From: Caulobacter sp. | Lineage (GTDB): Bacteria > Pseudomonadota > Alphaproteobacteria > Caulobacterales > Caulobacteraceae | Assembly: GCA_030678995.1 (NCBI GenBank) | Contig: JAUXTQ010000064.1 | Coordinates: forward strand, 1 to 49,629 | Length of the DNA stretch: 49,629 bases | Reading direction: 5' to 3' | Shown here: positions 25,182 to 33,970 of the stretch, in pieces | How positions within the stretch are numbered: the first letter of the stretch is position 1 | Layout of the letters: every line of letters starts with the position of its first letter | Made by a program: the position numbers and the translations under genes | The notes under the pieces: model-generated | Database searches by the model: none | Told to the model about the DNA's origin: nothing | The model's input: only the letters and a program-made list of their open reading frames with translations

Positions 25182-26099
25182 TCAGATCGGGTCGTACGGG
25201 AACACCGACGCGCTGGCCCCTGCGTCGAAGAAGCTGTTCTTCATCGCCGGCAGGGCCACGTCGAGCAGGGAGCGGGGGCTCCAGCCCTCGACCTTGGCCA
25301 TGGAGCGGATCGGGCGGGGCTGGTCGAACAGGACCACCTCGTTGCCGCGCACGCCGAAGATCTGGCCGGTGACGTCCTTGGCCTCGGGGGAGGCGAGGGC
25401 GATGGCCAGCTGGGCCACCTGGTCGGCGCGCATGGCGTTCTTCATCCGCTCGACGCGCTGGGCGCTGGCTTCGTCCTTGATCGGGATCGAGGCGATCATC
25501 CGTGTCCAGGCGAAGGGCGCGATGATGTTGGAGCGGACATTCTTCATCGCCCCCTCCATCGCCAGGATGCGCGAGAGGCCCATGACGCCCAGCTTGGCCG
25601 CGGCGTAGTTGGCCTGGCCGATGTTGCCGATCAGGCCGCTGGTCGAGGTGAAGTGGACGTAGCTGCCTTCCTGCTGACCGCGGAAATGCTCGACCGAGGC
25701 GCGGGAGACGTTGTAGGCGCCGCGCAGGTGGACCTCGATGACCTTGTCCCAGTCCTCGTCGGTCATCTTGTGGAACATGCCGTCGCGCAGGATGCCGGCC
25801 GGATTGATGATCGCGTGCAGGCCGCCGAAGGTGTCCATCGCCTGCTGGATCATGCCCTGCACCGAGGCCATGGACGTGACGCTCTCGGAGTTGGCCACCG
25901 CCTCGCCGCCCGCGGCGTTGATCTCGTTGGCCGTCATCTGGGCCGGACCGGCGTCGCCCTCGTCGCCGCCGGCGACGCTGCCGCCCAGGTCGTTGACCAC
26001 TACCCTGGCGCCCTCGCGCGCCGCCAGCAGGGCGCACTCCTTGCCGATGCCGCCCGCGGCGCCGGTGACCAGAACAACCTTGCCTTCAAGCACGCCCAT
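25182..26099 (-). CDS. SDR family 3-hydroxyacyl-CoA dehydrogenase-like protein
   Basis: A 305-residue SDR resembling the dehydrogenase part of peroxisomal MFE-2 (HSD17B4). The cofactor motif VTGAAGGIGKE is at about residues 11-21, VVVNDLGGSVAGGDE binds the adenosine end, the catalytic serine is in FTSTSGLIGNIGQ and the Tyr/Lys pair in ANYAAAKLGVMG. The NNAG motif reads NPAGILRDGMF, an unusual proline. With the downstream thiolase it could carry out two successive beta-oxidation steps; the repeat between them weakens the operon case. Start ATG 26099 fits the family. Confidence 0.88.
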   Translation of the reverse strand: MGVLEGKVVLVTGAAGGIGKECALLAAREGARVVVNDLGGSVAGGDEGDAGPAQMTANEINAAGGEAVANSESVTSMASVQGMIQQAMDTFGGLHAIINPAGILRDGMFHKMTDEDWDKVIEVHLRGAYNVSRASVEHFRGQQEGSYVHFTSTSGLIGNIGQANYAAAKLGVMGLSRILAMEGAMKNVRSNIIAPFAWTRMIASIPIKDEASAQRVERMKNAMRADQVAQLAIALASPEAKDVTGQIFGVRGNEVVLFDQPRPIRSMAKVEGWSPRSLLDVALPAMKNSFFDAGASASVFPYDPI

Positions 26100-26170
26100 C
26101 TCGGGTCTCCCTTGGATTATTCTTGCGCGTTGGAAGCGGTCTAAGCGCCGGACGCTGCGTTATGCAAGGC

Positions 26171-26198
26171 GGGACAGACACCGGAAGGTGTCTGTCCC
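26171..26198. repeat. Short REP-like hairpin, GGGACAGACACC family
   Basis: GGGACAGACACC (26171-26182) and its complement (26187-26198) flank a GGAA loop. It ends five bases from the stop codon of the MFS gene. Confidence 0.9.
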
Positions 26199-26202
26199 CG
26201 TG

Positions 26203-27468
26203 TCACGCAAGCCTGTCGGCCTTGCGCAGGTCCGGGAACAGCCTGGCCCACAGGCCCGTGACGATCAGGGCCCCCACGCCGCCGAACACCGCCGCGCCGA
26301 CCGGGCCGAGGAAGCGGGCGACGACCCCGCTCTCGAACTCGCCCAGTTCGTTACTGGCGCCGATGAACAGCGAAGACACCGTGCCGACCCGGCCGCGCAT
26401 GTGGTCGGGGGTGGCCAGCTGCACCAGCGTCTGGCGGACGTAGACGCTGATCATGTCGGCCCCGCCCAGTAGGATCAGCCCGCCCATGGAGAGCCACATC
26501 AGCTTCGACAGGCCGAAGATCAGGGTGCCGACCCCGAACAGGGCCACGGCGGAGAACATGATTACGCCGGCGTTTTTGCGGATCGGGTTGCTGGCCAGCC
26601 AGAAAGCCACCGCCGCCGCCCCGATGGCCGGTCCGGCCCGCAGGATCCCGAAGCCTTCCGCGCCCACGTGCAGCACGTCCTTGGCGAACACTGGCAGCAG
26701 CAGGGTCGCGCCGCCGAGGATCACGGCGAACAGATCCAGCGAAATGGCCCCGAAGACGATCTTGTTGTTCCAGACATAGGCCAGCCCCTCCTTCATCAGC
26801 TCCCAGCGCGAGCCGGGCTGGACCACCGGCTGGGCGTTGCCGCGGATCAGGAAGACGCAGACTCCGGCGGTCAGGTAGAGGACCGCGGCGACGGCGTAGG
26901 ACAGGGTCGGGGAGGTGGCCACCAGCACCCCGCCCAGGGCCGGACCGGCGACGGAAGCGGTCTGCCAGGCCAGGGACTGCCAGGCGATGGCGCGGGGCAG
27001 CAGGGGCCTGGGCACCAGCATGGGTCCCAGCGCCGTGCTGGCCGGCGAGAAATAGGACCGCGCCGCGCCGAACAGGGCGGCCGCGCCCAGCAGCACCGGG
27101 ATCGAGGCCCAGCCCAGATAGGTCACCGTCGCCAGACCGGCGGCCACAACGATCTCGGCCAGGTAGCAGCGCAGCAGGATGCGGCGGCGGTCGTGGCGGT
27201 CCGCGGTCTCGCCGGCGGGCAGGGCCAGCAGCAGCACTGGCAGGAAGGACACCAGGCCGATCAGGCTGACAGTCAGAGCGGCCCGCCTGACGTCCATGCC
27301 GACATCATCGCGGGCCACGGCGTAGATGTGCCAGCCCAGAGCCACCCCCTGCACCTGCACGCCCAGCACGGCGACGAAGCGCGACAGCCAGAACAGCACG
27401 AAGTCGCGCTGGCCCAGAAGGGCGCGGAAGGAGGTGTCGGGTTCGGGGAGATCGGCGGAGTCGGACAT
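26203..27468 (-). CDS. MFS transporter (EntS-like)
   Basis: A 421-residue inner-membrane transporter with about twelve hydrophobic segments. The motif LPAGETADRHDRRRILL between the second and third segments is the major facilitator loop 2-3 signature, and the overall pattern (RDFVLFWLSRFVAVLG start, ATPDHMRGRVGTVSSLFIGASNELGEFESG in the C-half) fits the MFS_3/EntS-like exporters. Substrate unknown. ATG 27468 was chosen because a much longer open frame upstream is non-coding in character. A REP-like hairpin follows the stop. Confidence 0.9.
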   Translation of the reverse strand: MSDSADLPEPDTSFRALLGQRDFVLFWLSRFVAVLGVQVQGVALGWHIYAVARDDVGMDVRRAALTVSLIGLVSFLPVLLLALPAGETADRHDRRRILLRCYLAEIVVAAGLATVTYLGWASIPVLLGAAALFGAARSYFSPASTALGPMLVPRPLLPRAIAWQSLAWQTASVAGPALGGVLVATSPTLSYAVAAVLYLTAGVCVFLIRGNAQPVVQPGSRWELMKEGLAYVWNNKIVFGAISLDLFAVILGGATLLLPVFAKDVLHVGAEGFGILRAGPAIGAAAVAFWLASNPIRKNAGVIMFSAVALFGVGTLIFGLSKLMWLSMGGLILLGGADMISVYVRQTLVQLATPDHMRGRVGTVSSLFIGASNELGEFESGVVARFLGPVGAAVFGGVGALIVTGLWARLFPDLRKADRLA

Positions 27469-27678
27469 GGGGCGGCGCACCTTCGCCCGTGGTCGCCGCC
27501 CTCGCAACAGGCGTTGACGCGACCCGGCGTCGGCCCTAAGTCGCGCGCCTCTGTGGCGAGAAGGACGAGGGCGCGATGCGTAGCCTCCGACGAACGATCC
27601 GCGGCGCTGGCACGGCGCGCGCCTAGCCGCCCCCGCCGGAAGGCTCGGGGCCTCGTCCCCTATCGCCTCCAGGCTGAC

Positions 27679-28167
27679 ATGACCCAGATCACCTATCGCC
27701 CCGAGCGTCCGCAGGACGCCCCGCTCGTTTCGGCCCTCATCGACCGGGCCTTTGGCCCCGGCCGCTACGCTAAGGCCGCCGACCGCCTGCGCGAAAACAA
27801 CAGCCTGATCCCGGACCTGTCGTTCACCGCCCGGGACGGCGAAACCCTCGTGGGCTCGGTGCGCCTGTGGCCGGTGGCCATCGGCGGCGAGCCGGTGGTG
27901 TTCCTCGGCCCCATCGCGGTCGAGGCGCAGCTGCGCAAACACAAGATCGGCCAGACCCTGGTCGAGAAGGCCTGCGAGGCCGCGGCGAAGGCCGGCTGGC
28001 GCGCCGTGCTGCTGGTCGGCGACGCCCCCTATTTCGGCCGCGTCGGCTTCGACGCCGCGCCGGCGAAGGCGGTTCGCATGCCCGGCCCGGTGGACCAGCG
28101 CCGGGTGCTGCTCAAGGCCCTGCGCGTCGGCGGCGCGGACGGGCTGGCGGGGCTGGTGACTCACTAG
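27679..28167 (+). CDS. GNAT acetyltransferase (YhbS-like)
   Basis: A 162-residue N-acetyltransferase close to the YhbS group. It shows ITYRPERPQDAPLVSALIDRAF at the start, VVFLGPIAVEAQLRKHKIGQ with the acetyl-CoA loop LRKHKIGQTLV, and VLLVGDAPYFGRVGFDAAPA, the usual C-terminal family mark. Substrate unknown. The start ATG 27679 has CCTCCAGG-type sequence upstream but no strong Shine-Dalgarno. It is followed immediately by two REP-like hairpins. Confidence 0.87.
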   Translation: MTQITYRPERPQDAPLVSALIDRAFGPGRYAKAADRLRENNSLIPDLSFTARDGETLVGSVRLWPVAIGGEPVVFLGPIAVEAQLRKHKIGQTLVEKACEAAAKAGWRAVLLVGDAPYFGRVGFDAAPAKAVRMPGPVDQRRVLLKALRVGGADGLAGLVTH

Positions 28168-28169
28168 CC

Positions 28170-28197
28170 GGGGAAATGCACTTCAGTGCGTGTCCCC
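28170..28197. repeat. REP-like hairpin (imperfect), GGGGA family
   Basis: GGGGAAATGCAC and GTGCGTGTCCCC flank a TTCA loop with two mismatches. It starts two bases after the acetyltransferase stop and is adjacent to the next element. Confidence 0.7.
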
Positions 28198-28218
28198 ATC
28201 CGCTAACGCAAAGCTGCA

Positions 28219-28250
28219 GGGGACACGTACCGAAGGCGGTACATGTCCCC
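28219..28250. repeat. REP-like hairpin, GGGGACA family
   Basis: GGGGACACGTACCG (28219-28232) pairs with CGGTACATGTCCCC (28237-28250) with one mismatch and an AAGG loop. Confidence 0.8.
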
Positions 28251-28302
28251 GTTCGGCTACGGCCTTGCTTTCCCTGGCGCGAGGGGCATCTACACTGTCA
28301 TC

Positions 28303-28872
28303 ATGAGTGACGTGAAACCGGGACTGGAAGGCGTGATCGCGGCGGCCAAACAGGCGCCAGGGCGCGGTCTGCCGCCGGTGCATCTGTGGAACCCGGCGCA
28401 CTGCGGCGAGATCGACATCCGCATCCGCAAGGACGGGGTCTGGTTCCACGAGGGCACGCCGATCGGCCGCGAGGCTCTGGTGCGGCTGTTCTCCACCGTG
28501 CTGCGCAAGGATCCCGACGGCTTCCACCTGGTGACGCCGGTGGAGAAGATGCGCATCGAGGTGGACGACGCGCCGTTCATCGCCATCCGGGTCGACCGCG
28601 CCGGCGAGGCGCTAAAGTTCCAGACCAATGTCGGCGACGAGGTCGAGGCAGGGCCGGACAACGCCATCCGCGTGGCCATGGACCCGGCCACCGGCGAGCC
28701 CCGGCCCTACCTGCATGTCCGTCGCGGGCTGGAGGCGCTGATCGCCCGGCCGGTGTTCTACGAGCTGGTCGAGATGGCGAGCGAACGCGACACCGCCGAA
28801 GGGCCCGCACTCGGCGTGGAGTCCAACGGCGCCTGGTTCCCGGTCGGGCCGGCGGGGGCGCACCGGCTGTGA
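28303..28872 (+). CDS. DUF1285 domain protein
   Basis: A 189-residue protein of the DUF1285 family, known from proteobacteria but without an assigned reaction. Family marks are LPPVHLWNPAHCGEIDIRI, GVWFHEGTPIGREALVRLFS and LRKDPDGFHLVTPVEKMRI. Several conserved aromatic and acidic residues are kept. Its stop overlaps the GTG start of the Nudix gene, so the two are coupled. A REP-like hairpin precedes it. Length is usual. Confidence 0.9.
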   Translation: MSDVKPGLEGVIAAAKQAPGRGLPPVHLWNPAHCGEIDIRIRKDGVWFHEGTPIGREALVRLFSTVLRKDPDGFHLVTPVEKMRIEVDDAPFIAIRVDRAGEALKFQTNVGDEVEAGPDNAIRVAMDPATGEPRPYLHVRRGLEALIARPVFYELVEMASERDTAEGPALGVESNGAWFPVGPAGAHRL

Positions 28873-29516
28873 ACCCCAGGGCGTCGGCCGACGAGCTGCG
28901 CGACTGGATCGCCGGGCATCTGGACCCCCTCGACGATGCGGCGGGATCGAGCCGGCCGCACAGGTCGGATTTCGACATGAACCCCGAGATGGCCCCCGCC
29001 GTCCCCGAGCCAGTCAAGCCGGCCGCCGTGCTGGTGGCGCTGGTGGAGCGCAAGGCCGGCCTGTCGGTGCTGCTCACCCGCCGCTCCGACACCCTGCGGC
29101 GGCACACCGGCCAGGTCGCTTTTCCCGGCGGCCGGATGGACCCGGGCGAGACCGTCCACCAGACCGCCCTGCGCGAGGCGGAGGAGGAGATCGGCCTCGG
29201 GCCCCACCACGTCAGCCTGGCCGGCCTGTCGACCCCTTACCGGACGGGGACCGGCTATCTGGTCACCCCGGTGGTCGGCTTCGTGCCCCCGGACCTGCCG
29301 CTGGTCCCCAATCCCGACGAAGTCGCCGAGGTGTTCGAGACCCCGTTCGGCTTCCTGATGGACCCGGCCAACTACGAGCGGCGCCACTACGACACGCCCG
29401 ACGGCCAGCGTCGGCACTTCTACGCCATGACCTGGGAGAACCAGCTGATCTGGGGCGCCACGGCCGGCATGCTGCGGGCGCTCTACGACCGGCTCTACGG
29501 CGCCGCCATCGCCTGA
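28869..29516 (+). CDS. CoA pyrophosphatase-type Nudix hydrolase
   Basis: A 215-residue Nudix hydrolase of the NudL/CoA group, expected to split CoA or its derivatives to 4'-phosphopantetheine and ADP. The CoA-type motif LLTRRSDTLRRHTGQVAFPG directly precedes the Nudix box GRMDPGETVHQTALREAEEE (residues about 87-110 with the metal-binding REAEEEIG). The start is GTG 28869, overlapping the upstream stop codon as GTGA. The next gene is the CCA-adding enzyme 72 bases on; in related genomes these three genes are often neighbours, as I recall. Confident family assignment. Confidence 0.9.
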   Translation: MNPRASADELRDWIAGHLDPLDDAAGSSRPHRSDFDMNPEMAPAVPEPVKPAAVLVALVERKAGLSVLLTRRSDTLRRHTGQVAFPGGRMDPGETVHQTALREAEEEIGLGPHHVSLAGLSTPYRTGTGYLVTPVVGFVPPDLPLVPNPDEVAEVFETPFGFLMDPANYERRHYDTPDGQRRHFYAMTWENQLIWGATAGMLRALYDRLYGAAIA

Positions 29517-29588
29517 CGCCGTTCGGCGACCAGGGGGACGCCAACGTCACGCTTTTCAGCGCCGGGCAGGCGCCCTAAGTCCTGAGGA

Positions 29589-30845
29589 ATGTCATCGTTT
29601 GAAACTATCGGCGTTCGGCCCTGGATGGAGCTTCCCGCGACCCGCGCGGTGATCGAGGCGCTCGAGGGGCGCGGCTATGCCGGTTGCGCCCGGTTTGTCG
29701 GCGGCTGCATCCGCAACACCCTGCTGGACCAGCCGATCGACGACGTGGACATCGCCACCACCCTGACCCCCGACCAGGTCATTGAGGCGCTGGAAGCGGC
29801 CGCAATCAGGGTCGTGCCGACCGGGGTCGACCACGGCACGGTGACGGCGATCGCCGACGGCAGGCCCTACGAGATCACCACCCTGCGCCGCGATGTCTCG
29901 ACCGACGGCCGCCGCGCCGTCGTCGCCTTCACCCAGAGCTGGGAGGAGGACGCGGTCCGCCGCGACTTCCGGCTCAACGCCCTATACTGCGACGGCGAGG
30001 GCCGCATCTACGACCCGACCGGCGAGGGCGTCGCCGACGCCAGGGCCGGGCGGATCGTCTTCGTCGGCGATCCGATGACCCGCATCCGCGAAGACTACCT
30101 GCGCATCCTGCGGTTCTTCCGCTTCCAGGCCTGGTACGGCAAGGGCGACGCGGATCCGGCTGGCCTGGCCGCCTGCAAGGCGCTGAAGGGCATGCTGTCG
30201 GGCCGCGCCGCCGAGCGGACCCAGAAGGAACTGCTCAAGCTGCTGGCCGCGCCAGACCCCAGCGCCGCCCTGCGGCTGATGGCGGCCACCAGCGTCCTGT
30301 CGGCCGTGCTGCCGCAGGTGAAGGCCCTGACCCGGTTCGAGAACCTGGTGCGGATCGAGTCCGAGCATTTCTTCGAGGTCGATGCCGAGCTGCGGCTGGC
30401 CAGCCTGCTGCCCGACGATCCGAAGGTGGCCCAGGACACTGCCGAGCGGCTGCGCCTGTCCAACGCCCTGAAGGACCGGCTGATCGCGGCCGCCGGCCGC
30501 GAGCCGCGCATCGTCTCCTGGATGAGCCCGCGCGAAACTCGCCGCACCGTCTATCGCCTCGGCGGTCGCACCTTCGCCGACCGGATCAAGCTGGCCTGGG
30601 CCGCGTCCGATCGCCCGGCGGCGGCCAACCAGTGGCGCGCCCTGATCCCGCTGGCCGACACCTGGACGCCGCCGGCCTTCCCGCTGACCGGCGAGGACGT
30701 CATCGCCGCCGGCGTGCCCAAGGGCCCGCTGGTCGGCCAGGTGATGAAGGAAGTCGAGGACTGGTGGGTCGACCAGGATTTCATCGACGACAAGCTGGCG
30801 GCGGTGGAACGGCTGAAGGCGGTGGCGCAAGGGATGGCGTATTAG
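29589..30845 (+). CDS. cca: CCA tRNA nucleotidyltransferase / poly(A) polymerase family
   Basis: A 418-residue class II nucleotidyltransferase that builds or repairs the CCA end of tRNAs. The catalytic head is FVGGCIRNTLLDQPIDDVDI (about residues 36-55) with the DxD pair, then VDHGTVTAI, the template-arm EEDAVRRDFRLNALYCD and the flexible-loop part TRIREDYLRILRFFRFQA. The C-terminal half is helical, as expected. A poly(A) polymerase cannot be excluded by sequence alone, but a CCA role is the common one in this lineage. Start ATG 29589; ATG 29625 is also in frame. Confidence 0.9.
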   Translation: MSSFETIGVRPWMELPATRAVIEALEGRGYAGCARFVGGCIRNTLLDQPIDDVDIATTLTPDQVIEALEAAAIRVVPTGVDHGTVTAIADGRPYEITTLRRDVSTDGRRAVVAFTQSWEEDAVRRDFRLNALYCDGEGRIYDPTGEGVADARAGRIVFVGDPMTRIREDYLRILRFFRFQAWYGKGDADPAGLAACKALKGMLSGRAAERTQKELLKLLAAPDPSAALRLMAATSVLSAVLPQVKALTRFENLVRIESEHFFEVDAELRLASLLPDDPKVAQDTAERLRLSNALKDRLIAAAGREPRIVSWMSPRETRRTVYRLGGRTFADRIKLAWAASDRPAAANQWRALIPLADTWTPPAFPLTGEDVIAAGVPKGPLVGQVMKEVEDWWVDQDFIDDKLAAVERLKAVAQGMAY

Positions 30846-30857
30846 GGACCGCATCAG

Positions 30858-30973
30858 ATCCTCCCCATCGGGGGAGGTGGCTCGCCGAAGGCGAGACGGA
30901 GGGGGTCCGCTCAGATTTCGGGTGACCCCCTCAGTCGTCGCTGCGCGCCGACAGCTCCCCCGAAAGGGGAGCA
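30858..30973. repeat. Inverted repeat, CTCCCC/GGGGAG family
   Basis: GATCCTCCCC...GGGGGAGGTGGC on the left and AGCTCCCCCGAAAGGGGAGC on the right contain their own hairpins, with a longer complement between the GGGGGTC and GACCCCC parts in the middle. It separates the convergent cca and trcR genes. Confidence 0.75.
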
Positions 30974-30980
30974 TCAAAGC

Positions 30981-31694
30981 CTAGTCCTCGTCGTCGTCCA
31001 GGTCGTCGTCGTGGTCGGCGAAGACGGTCTTCAGGTTGACGGCGCCGGCGACTTCCTCGTCGGTTTCCTCGATTTCAGGCTCTTCGACCTCGGCGCCGGT
31101 TTCCGACGCGGGCTTCAGGCTGGCGCCGTCAGGGGCGACGATGCCCTTGCGGGCGTCGTCCTTGGCCTTCTTGTCGGCCGCCTTGCGCACCAGGGCGTCC
31201 AGGTCGATCTGGGTGGTCAGGCCCAGGGTCACCGGATCGACCGCCTTGATGTTGGCGCTGTTCCAGTGGGCCCGGGTGCGCACCGACTCGATGGTCGACT
31301 TGGGGGTGCCCAGCAGGCGGGCGATCTGGGCGTCGGTCACTTCCGGGTGGTGGGTGACGAACCACTTGATGGCGTCCGGCCGGTCCTGGCGGCGCGACAC
31401 GGGGGTGTAGCGCGGGGCCTTCTTGACCGGCTTGAGCAGCGCGGCGTGGCGGCTGACCTGGGCGACCATGCGGTACTTGGGGTCGGCCCCGGCCTTGTCC
31501 AGCTCCTCGCGGTTCAACTGGCCATTGGCGATCGGGTCCGCGCCGCGGATGTCGCGCGCCACCTCGCCGTCGGCGATGCCGCGGACTTCCAGCCGGTGCA
31601 GGCCGCAGAAGTCGGCGATCTGCTCGAAGGTCAGCGAGGTGTTGTCCACCAGCCAGACGGCGGTCGCCTTCGGCATCAGAATTTGGTCGGCCAT
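30981..31694 (-). CDS. trcR: DUF1013 protein, cell-cycle regulator TrcR
   Basis: A 237-residue protein of the DUF1013 family, annotated in alphaproteobacteria as the cell-cycle transcriptional regulator TrcR. The family N-terminus MADQILMPKATAVWLVDNTS is followed by helix-turn-helix-like LTFEQIADFCGLHRLEVRGI and a second one, VTDAQIARLLGTPKSTIESV (about 118-137). The last 50 residues are strongly acidic (ending DDDLDDDED) and probably disordered. Start ATG 31694 has TGGAG eight bases upstream; a longer frame to 31775 is unlikely. A tetraloop hairpin sits in its leader. Confidence 0.9.
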   Translation of the reverse strand: MADQILMPKATAVWLVDNTSLTFEQIADFCGLHRLEVRGIADGEVARDIRGADPIANGQLNREELDKAGADPKYRMVAQVSRHAALLKPVKKAPRYTPVSRRQDRPDAIKWFVTHHPEVTDAQIARLLGTPKSTIESVRTRAHWNSANIKAVDPVTLGLTTQIDLDALVRKAADKKAKDDARKGIVAPDGASLKPASETGAEVEEPEIEETDEEVAGAVNLKTVFADHDDDLDDDED

Positions 31695-31715
31695 AACGTG
31701 CTCCAGAAACAGCGG

Positions 31716-31737
31716 CGCCCGGCCTTTCGGCCGGGCG
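31716..31737 (-). promoter_or_regulatory. GNRA-tetraloop hairpin in the trcR leader
   Basis: Read on the minus strand, CGCCCGGCC-GAAA-GGCCGGGCG forms a perfect 9-bp stem with a GAAA loop, ending 21 bases upstream of the trcR start codon and just before the ribosome site. No U-run follows directly, so a terminator is unlikely. It may stabilise the mRNA or be an RNA-binding site; function is inference. Confidence 0.55.
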
Positions 31738-31822
31738 GTGTATTGGATCGGACATATAGAGCCGTTCCGGGACAAAGGAAACGGCGTTCCTCTGCGGCGT
31801 CTTCAACAAGCCCTGAAGGCCG

Positions 31823-32992
31823 TCACATCGTCCAGTCTTCCGCCTGACCGCCATAGGCGTCGATGGCCTCGAACATCGACGCCACCTGCGCCCGCTCCGC
31901 CTCCGACAACTCGGGCCGCCAGACGTCGAACAGCAGGATCACCCGGGTTTCGCTGCTGCGGTTCCAGGCCTCGTGCTCGATGGTGTCGTCGAAGACCCAG
32001 GCCTTGCCCTCCTTCCACGCGCGAACGTCGTTGCCGACCCGGAAGGTGCAGCCGTCCGGCACGATCAGCGGCAGATGGCAGATCAGGCGGGTGTTGACGA
32101 AGCCGTGGTGCGGTGGAATCGCCGCGCCCGGCCGCAGCAGCGAGAACAGCACCGAGGGCGTGCGGCCCTCGATCGTCGCCAGCGGCGCCCCGGCCAGGGC
32201 CGCGGCGGTCTTGGGACAGCGGGCGATGTTGTCCGTCTGGGGCGCGCCGTTGCGCCACAGGTAGAAGGCGCTCCAGTCGAGATTGTCGATCATCCCGTGG
32301 ACGTCCCTGTATGGCCGGTCGGGACTGCTCTCCAGGTAGGGGGTGAAGGCGGACTGGTCCTTCATCACCTCGATCAGCTCGGCGCGGATGTCGTCGGTGG
32401 CGGCCTCGACGGCGTCCAGCCAGGGGAACTGGTCGCGGTCGTAGAACTGGATCTGCGGCAGCTCGGGAAAATAGTAGTGCTTCGGCTCCTGCAGATAGAT
32501 CCGCTTCTTGCCGAACATCAGGTCCAGCGACCGGGCGAACCGGCCGCCCTGCGCGAAGCCCTGGCCGGCCAGCTTCTCGCGCAGGAAGGCCTCGTAGTCG
32601 GCGGCGTAGCGCTGGCTCATCATCTGCGCCCGGGCCACCTCGGCGCGCAGGTCGGGCGGCAGCTGCTCGGGCGGCGGCGCGTTGCGGACCACGGCGGCGT
32701 AGAAGGCCGAGGCGGCGCGGGCGTCGCCGGCTTCAGTGAAATGGTCCGCCTTCATGATCCGGGCGCGCAGGTTCTGCGGCTCCAGGGCCAGGGCGCGGTC
32801 GATGGCCGTCAGCTTGCCCGGCGCATCGCCCAGCCGCCCCAGCGCCAGGGCCAGGCCCAGCCAGACCGAGGCGTCGCCCGCCCCGGCGTCGATGATGGAC
32901 TGGAACCGCTGGCGGGCGGTGGCCGCGTCGCCGCGTCGCAGCGCCTCGATGGCCTGCTGGACCAGGGCGCGGGGATCGATGGGCGTGCTCAT
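31823..32992 (-). CDS. TPR-containing aspartyl/asparaginyl beta-hydroxylase
   Basis: A 389-residue protein with tetratricopeptide-like helices in residues about 1-130 and an aspartyl/asparaginyl beta-hydroxylase domain in the C-terminal half. The iron-binding histidines are in PHHGFVNTRLICHLPL and in FDDTIEHEAWN, with the 2-oxoglutarate arginine expected in ETRVILLFDVWRP. Such enzymes hydroxylate protein side chains or lipid A acyl chains (LpxO); the TPR part suggests a protein target, as inference. The start ATG follows immediately (TGAATG) the stop of the quinone oxidoreductase, so the two are coupled. Confidence 0.9.
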   Translation of the reverse strand: MSTPIDPRALVQQAIEALRRGDAATARQRFQSIIDAGAGDASVWLGLALALGRLGDAPGKLTAIDRALALEPQNLRARIMKADHFTEAGDARAASAFYAAVVRNAPPPEQLPPDLRAEVARAQMMSQRYAADYEAFLREKLAGQGFAQGGRFARSLDLMFGKKRIYLQEPKHYYFPELPQIQFYDRDQFPWLDAVEAATDDIRAELIEVMKDQSAFTPYLESSPDRPYRDVHGMIDNLDWSAFYLWRNGAPQTDNIARCPKTAAALAGAPLATIEGRTPSVLFSLLRPGAAIPPHHGFVNTRLICHLPLIVPDGCTFRVGNDVRAWKEGKAWVFDDTIEHEAWNRSSETRVILLFDVWRPELSEAERAQVASMFEAIDAYGGQAEDWTM

Positions 32993-33970
32993 TCAGGCCT
33001 CCAGCATGACCTTGCCGACGTGGCCGCCGGCTTCGAGCAAGGCATGGGCCGCGGCGGCCTGCGCCAGGGGGAAGGTGCGGTCGATCACGGCCCTGACCTT
33101 GCCGGCCTCGACCCACGGCCAGACCACCCGCTCGACCTCGGCCGCCAGCCGCGCCTTCTCGTCGGCGGAGCGGGGCCGCAGGGTCGAGCCGGTGATCACC
33201 GCCCGCTTCTGCATAATGGCCATGATCGGCAGCTCCAGCGTCCCGCCGGCCTGGGCGGCGATGTAGACGATGCGGCCGCCGGTCTTCAGGGCCGCGAGGG
33301 TCTTGGGGAAATAGGCCGCCCCGACCATGTCGAGCACCACGTCCACGCCGCCTTCGGCCAGGGCGATGGCCTCGAAGTCCTCGGTGGTGGTGTCCACGGC
33401 CAGGTCGGCGCCCAGAGCCAGGGCCTGGGCCGCCTTGTCCGCGCCGCGGCCGGTGGCGATGACCTTGGCCCCCGCGGCCTTGGCCATCTGGATGGCGGCG
33501 ACGCCGATGCCGGACGTGGCGCCGTGAACCAGGAAGGTCTCGCCGGCCTTCAGGCCCCCGTGCTCGAAGACGTTGGCGTAGACGGTGAACACAGTCTCGG
33601 GCAGGCCCGCGGCCTGTTTGAAGTCCAGCCCCGCCGGAATCGGCAGGGCGTGGCGGGCATCGACCACGGCGTATTCCGCATAGCCACCACCGCCCAGCAG
33701 GGCGGTGACCTTGTCTCCGGCCTTCCAGCGGCCCGCGCCCGTCACGACCTCGCCCGCCACCTCCAGCCCCAGGGTGACCGGCGCGCCCGGCGGCGGCGGA
33801 TAGAAGCCCATGCGCTGGACGATATCGGGGCGATTGACCCCCGCGGCCCTGACCCGGATCAGGATCTCGCCGGTCTTCGGCTCGGGGACCGGGACGGTGA
33901 CCGGCTTCAGCGCTTCCGCCGTTCCCTTGCCGCCCTCGACAGCGATGGCGGTCATGCTGGCCTGGGCCAT
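32993..33970 (-). CDS. NAD(P)H quinone oxidoreductase (PIG3/zinc-independent MDR)
   Basis: A 325-residue medium-chain dehydrogenase of the quinone oxidoreductase type, reducing quinones with NADPH. Signatures are RVRAAGVNRPDIVQRMGFYP (about 40-59), LGLEVAGEV, and the nucleotide fold FLVHGATSGIGVAAIQMAKAAG with GRGADKAAQALALGAD. The zinc ligands of alcohol dehydrogenases are absent, as usual in this group. ATG 33970 has AGGAG six bases upstream. Its stop abuts the start of the hydroxylase gene. It is divergent from the DUF1192-rcdA pair. Confidence 0.92.
   Translation of the reverse strand: MAQASMTAIAVEGGKGTAEALKPVTVPVPEPKTGEILIRVRAAGVNRPDIVQRMGFYPPPPGAPVTLGLEVAGEVVTGAGRWKAGDKVTALLGGGGYAEYAVVDARHALPIPAGLDFKQAAGLPETVFTVYANVFEHGGLKAGETFLVHGATSGIGVAAIQMAKAAGAKVIATGRGADKAAQALALGADLAVDTTTEDFEAIALAEGGVDVVLDMVGAAYFPKTLAALKTGGRIVYIAAQAGGTLELPIMAIMQKRAVITGSTLRPRSADEKARLAAEVERVVWPWVEAGKVRAVIDRTFPLAQAAAAHALLEAGGHVGKVMLEA

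Noticed and set aside
27514..27542. TTGACG and TAAGTC spaced by 17 bases, possible promoter for the acetyltransferase
   Set aside because: The -10 match is weak and would leave a leader of about 130 bases with no recognisable element; not enough support.
26203..28164. A 653-codon reading of the MFS gene
   Set aside because: The extra N-terminal part overlaps the acetyltransferase gene on the other strand and has no transporter character; the true start is ATG 27468.
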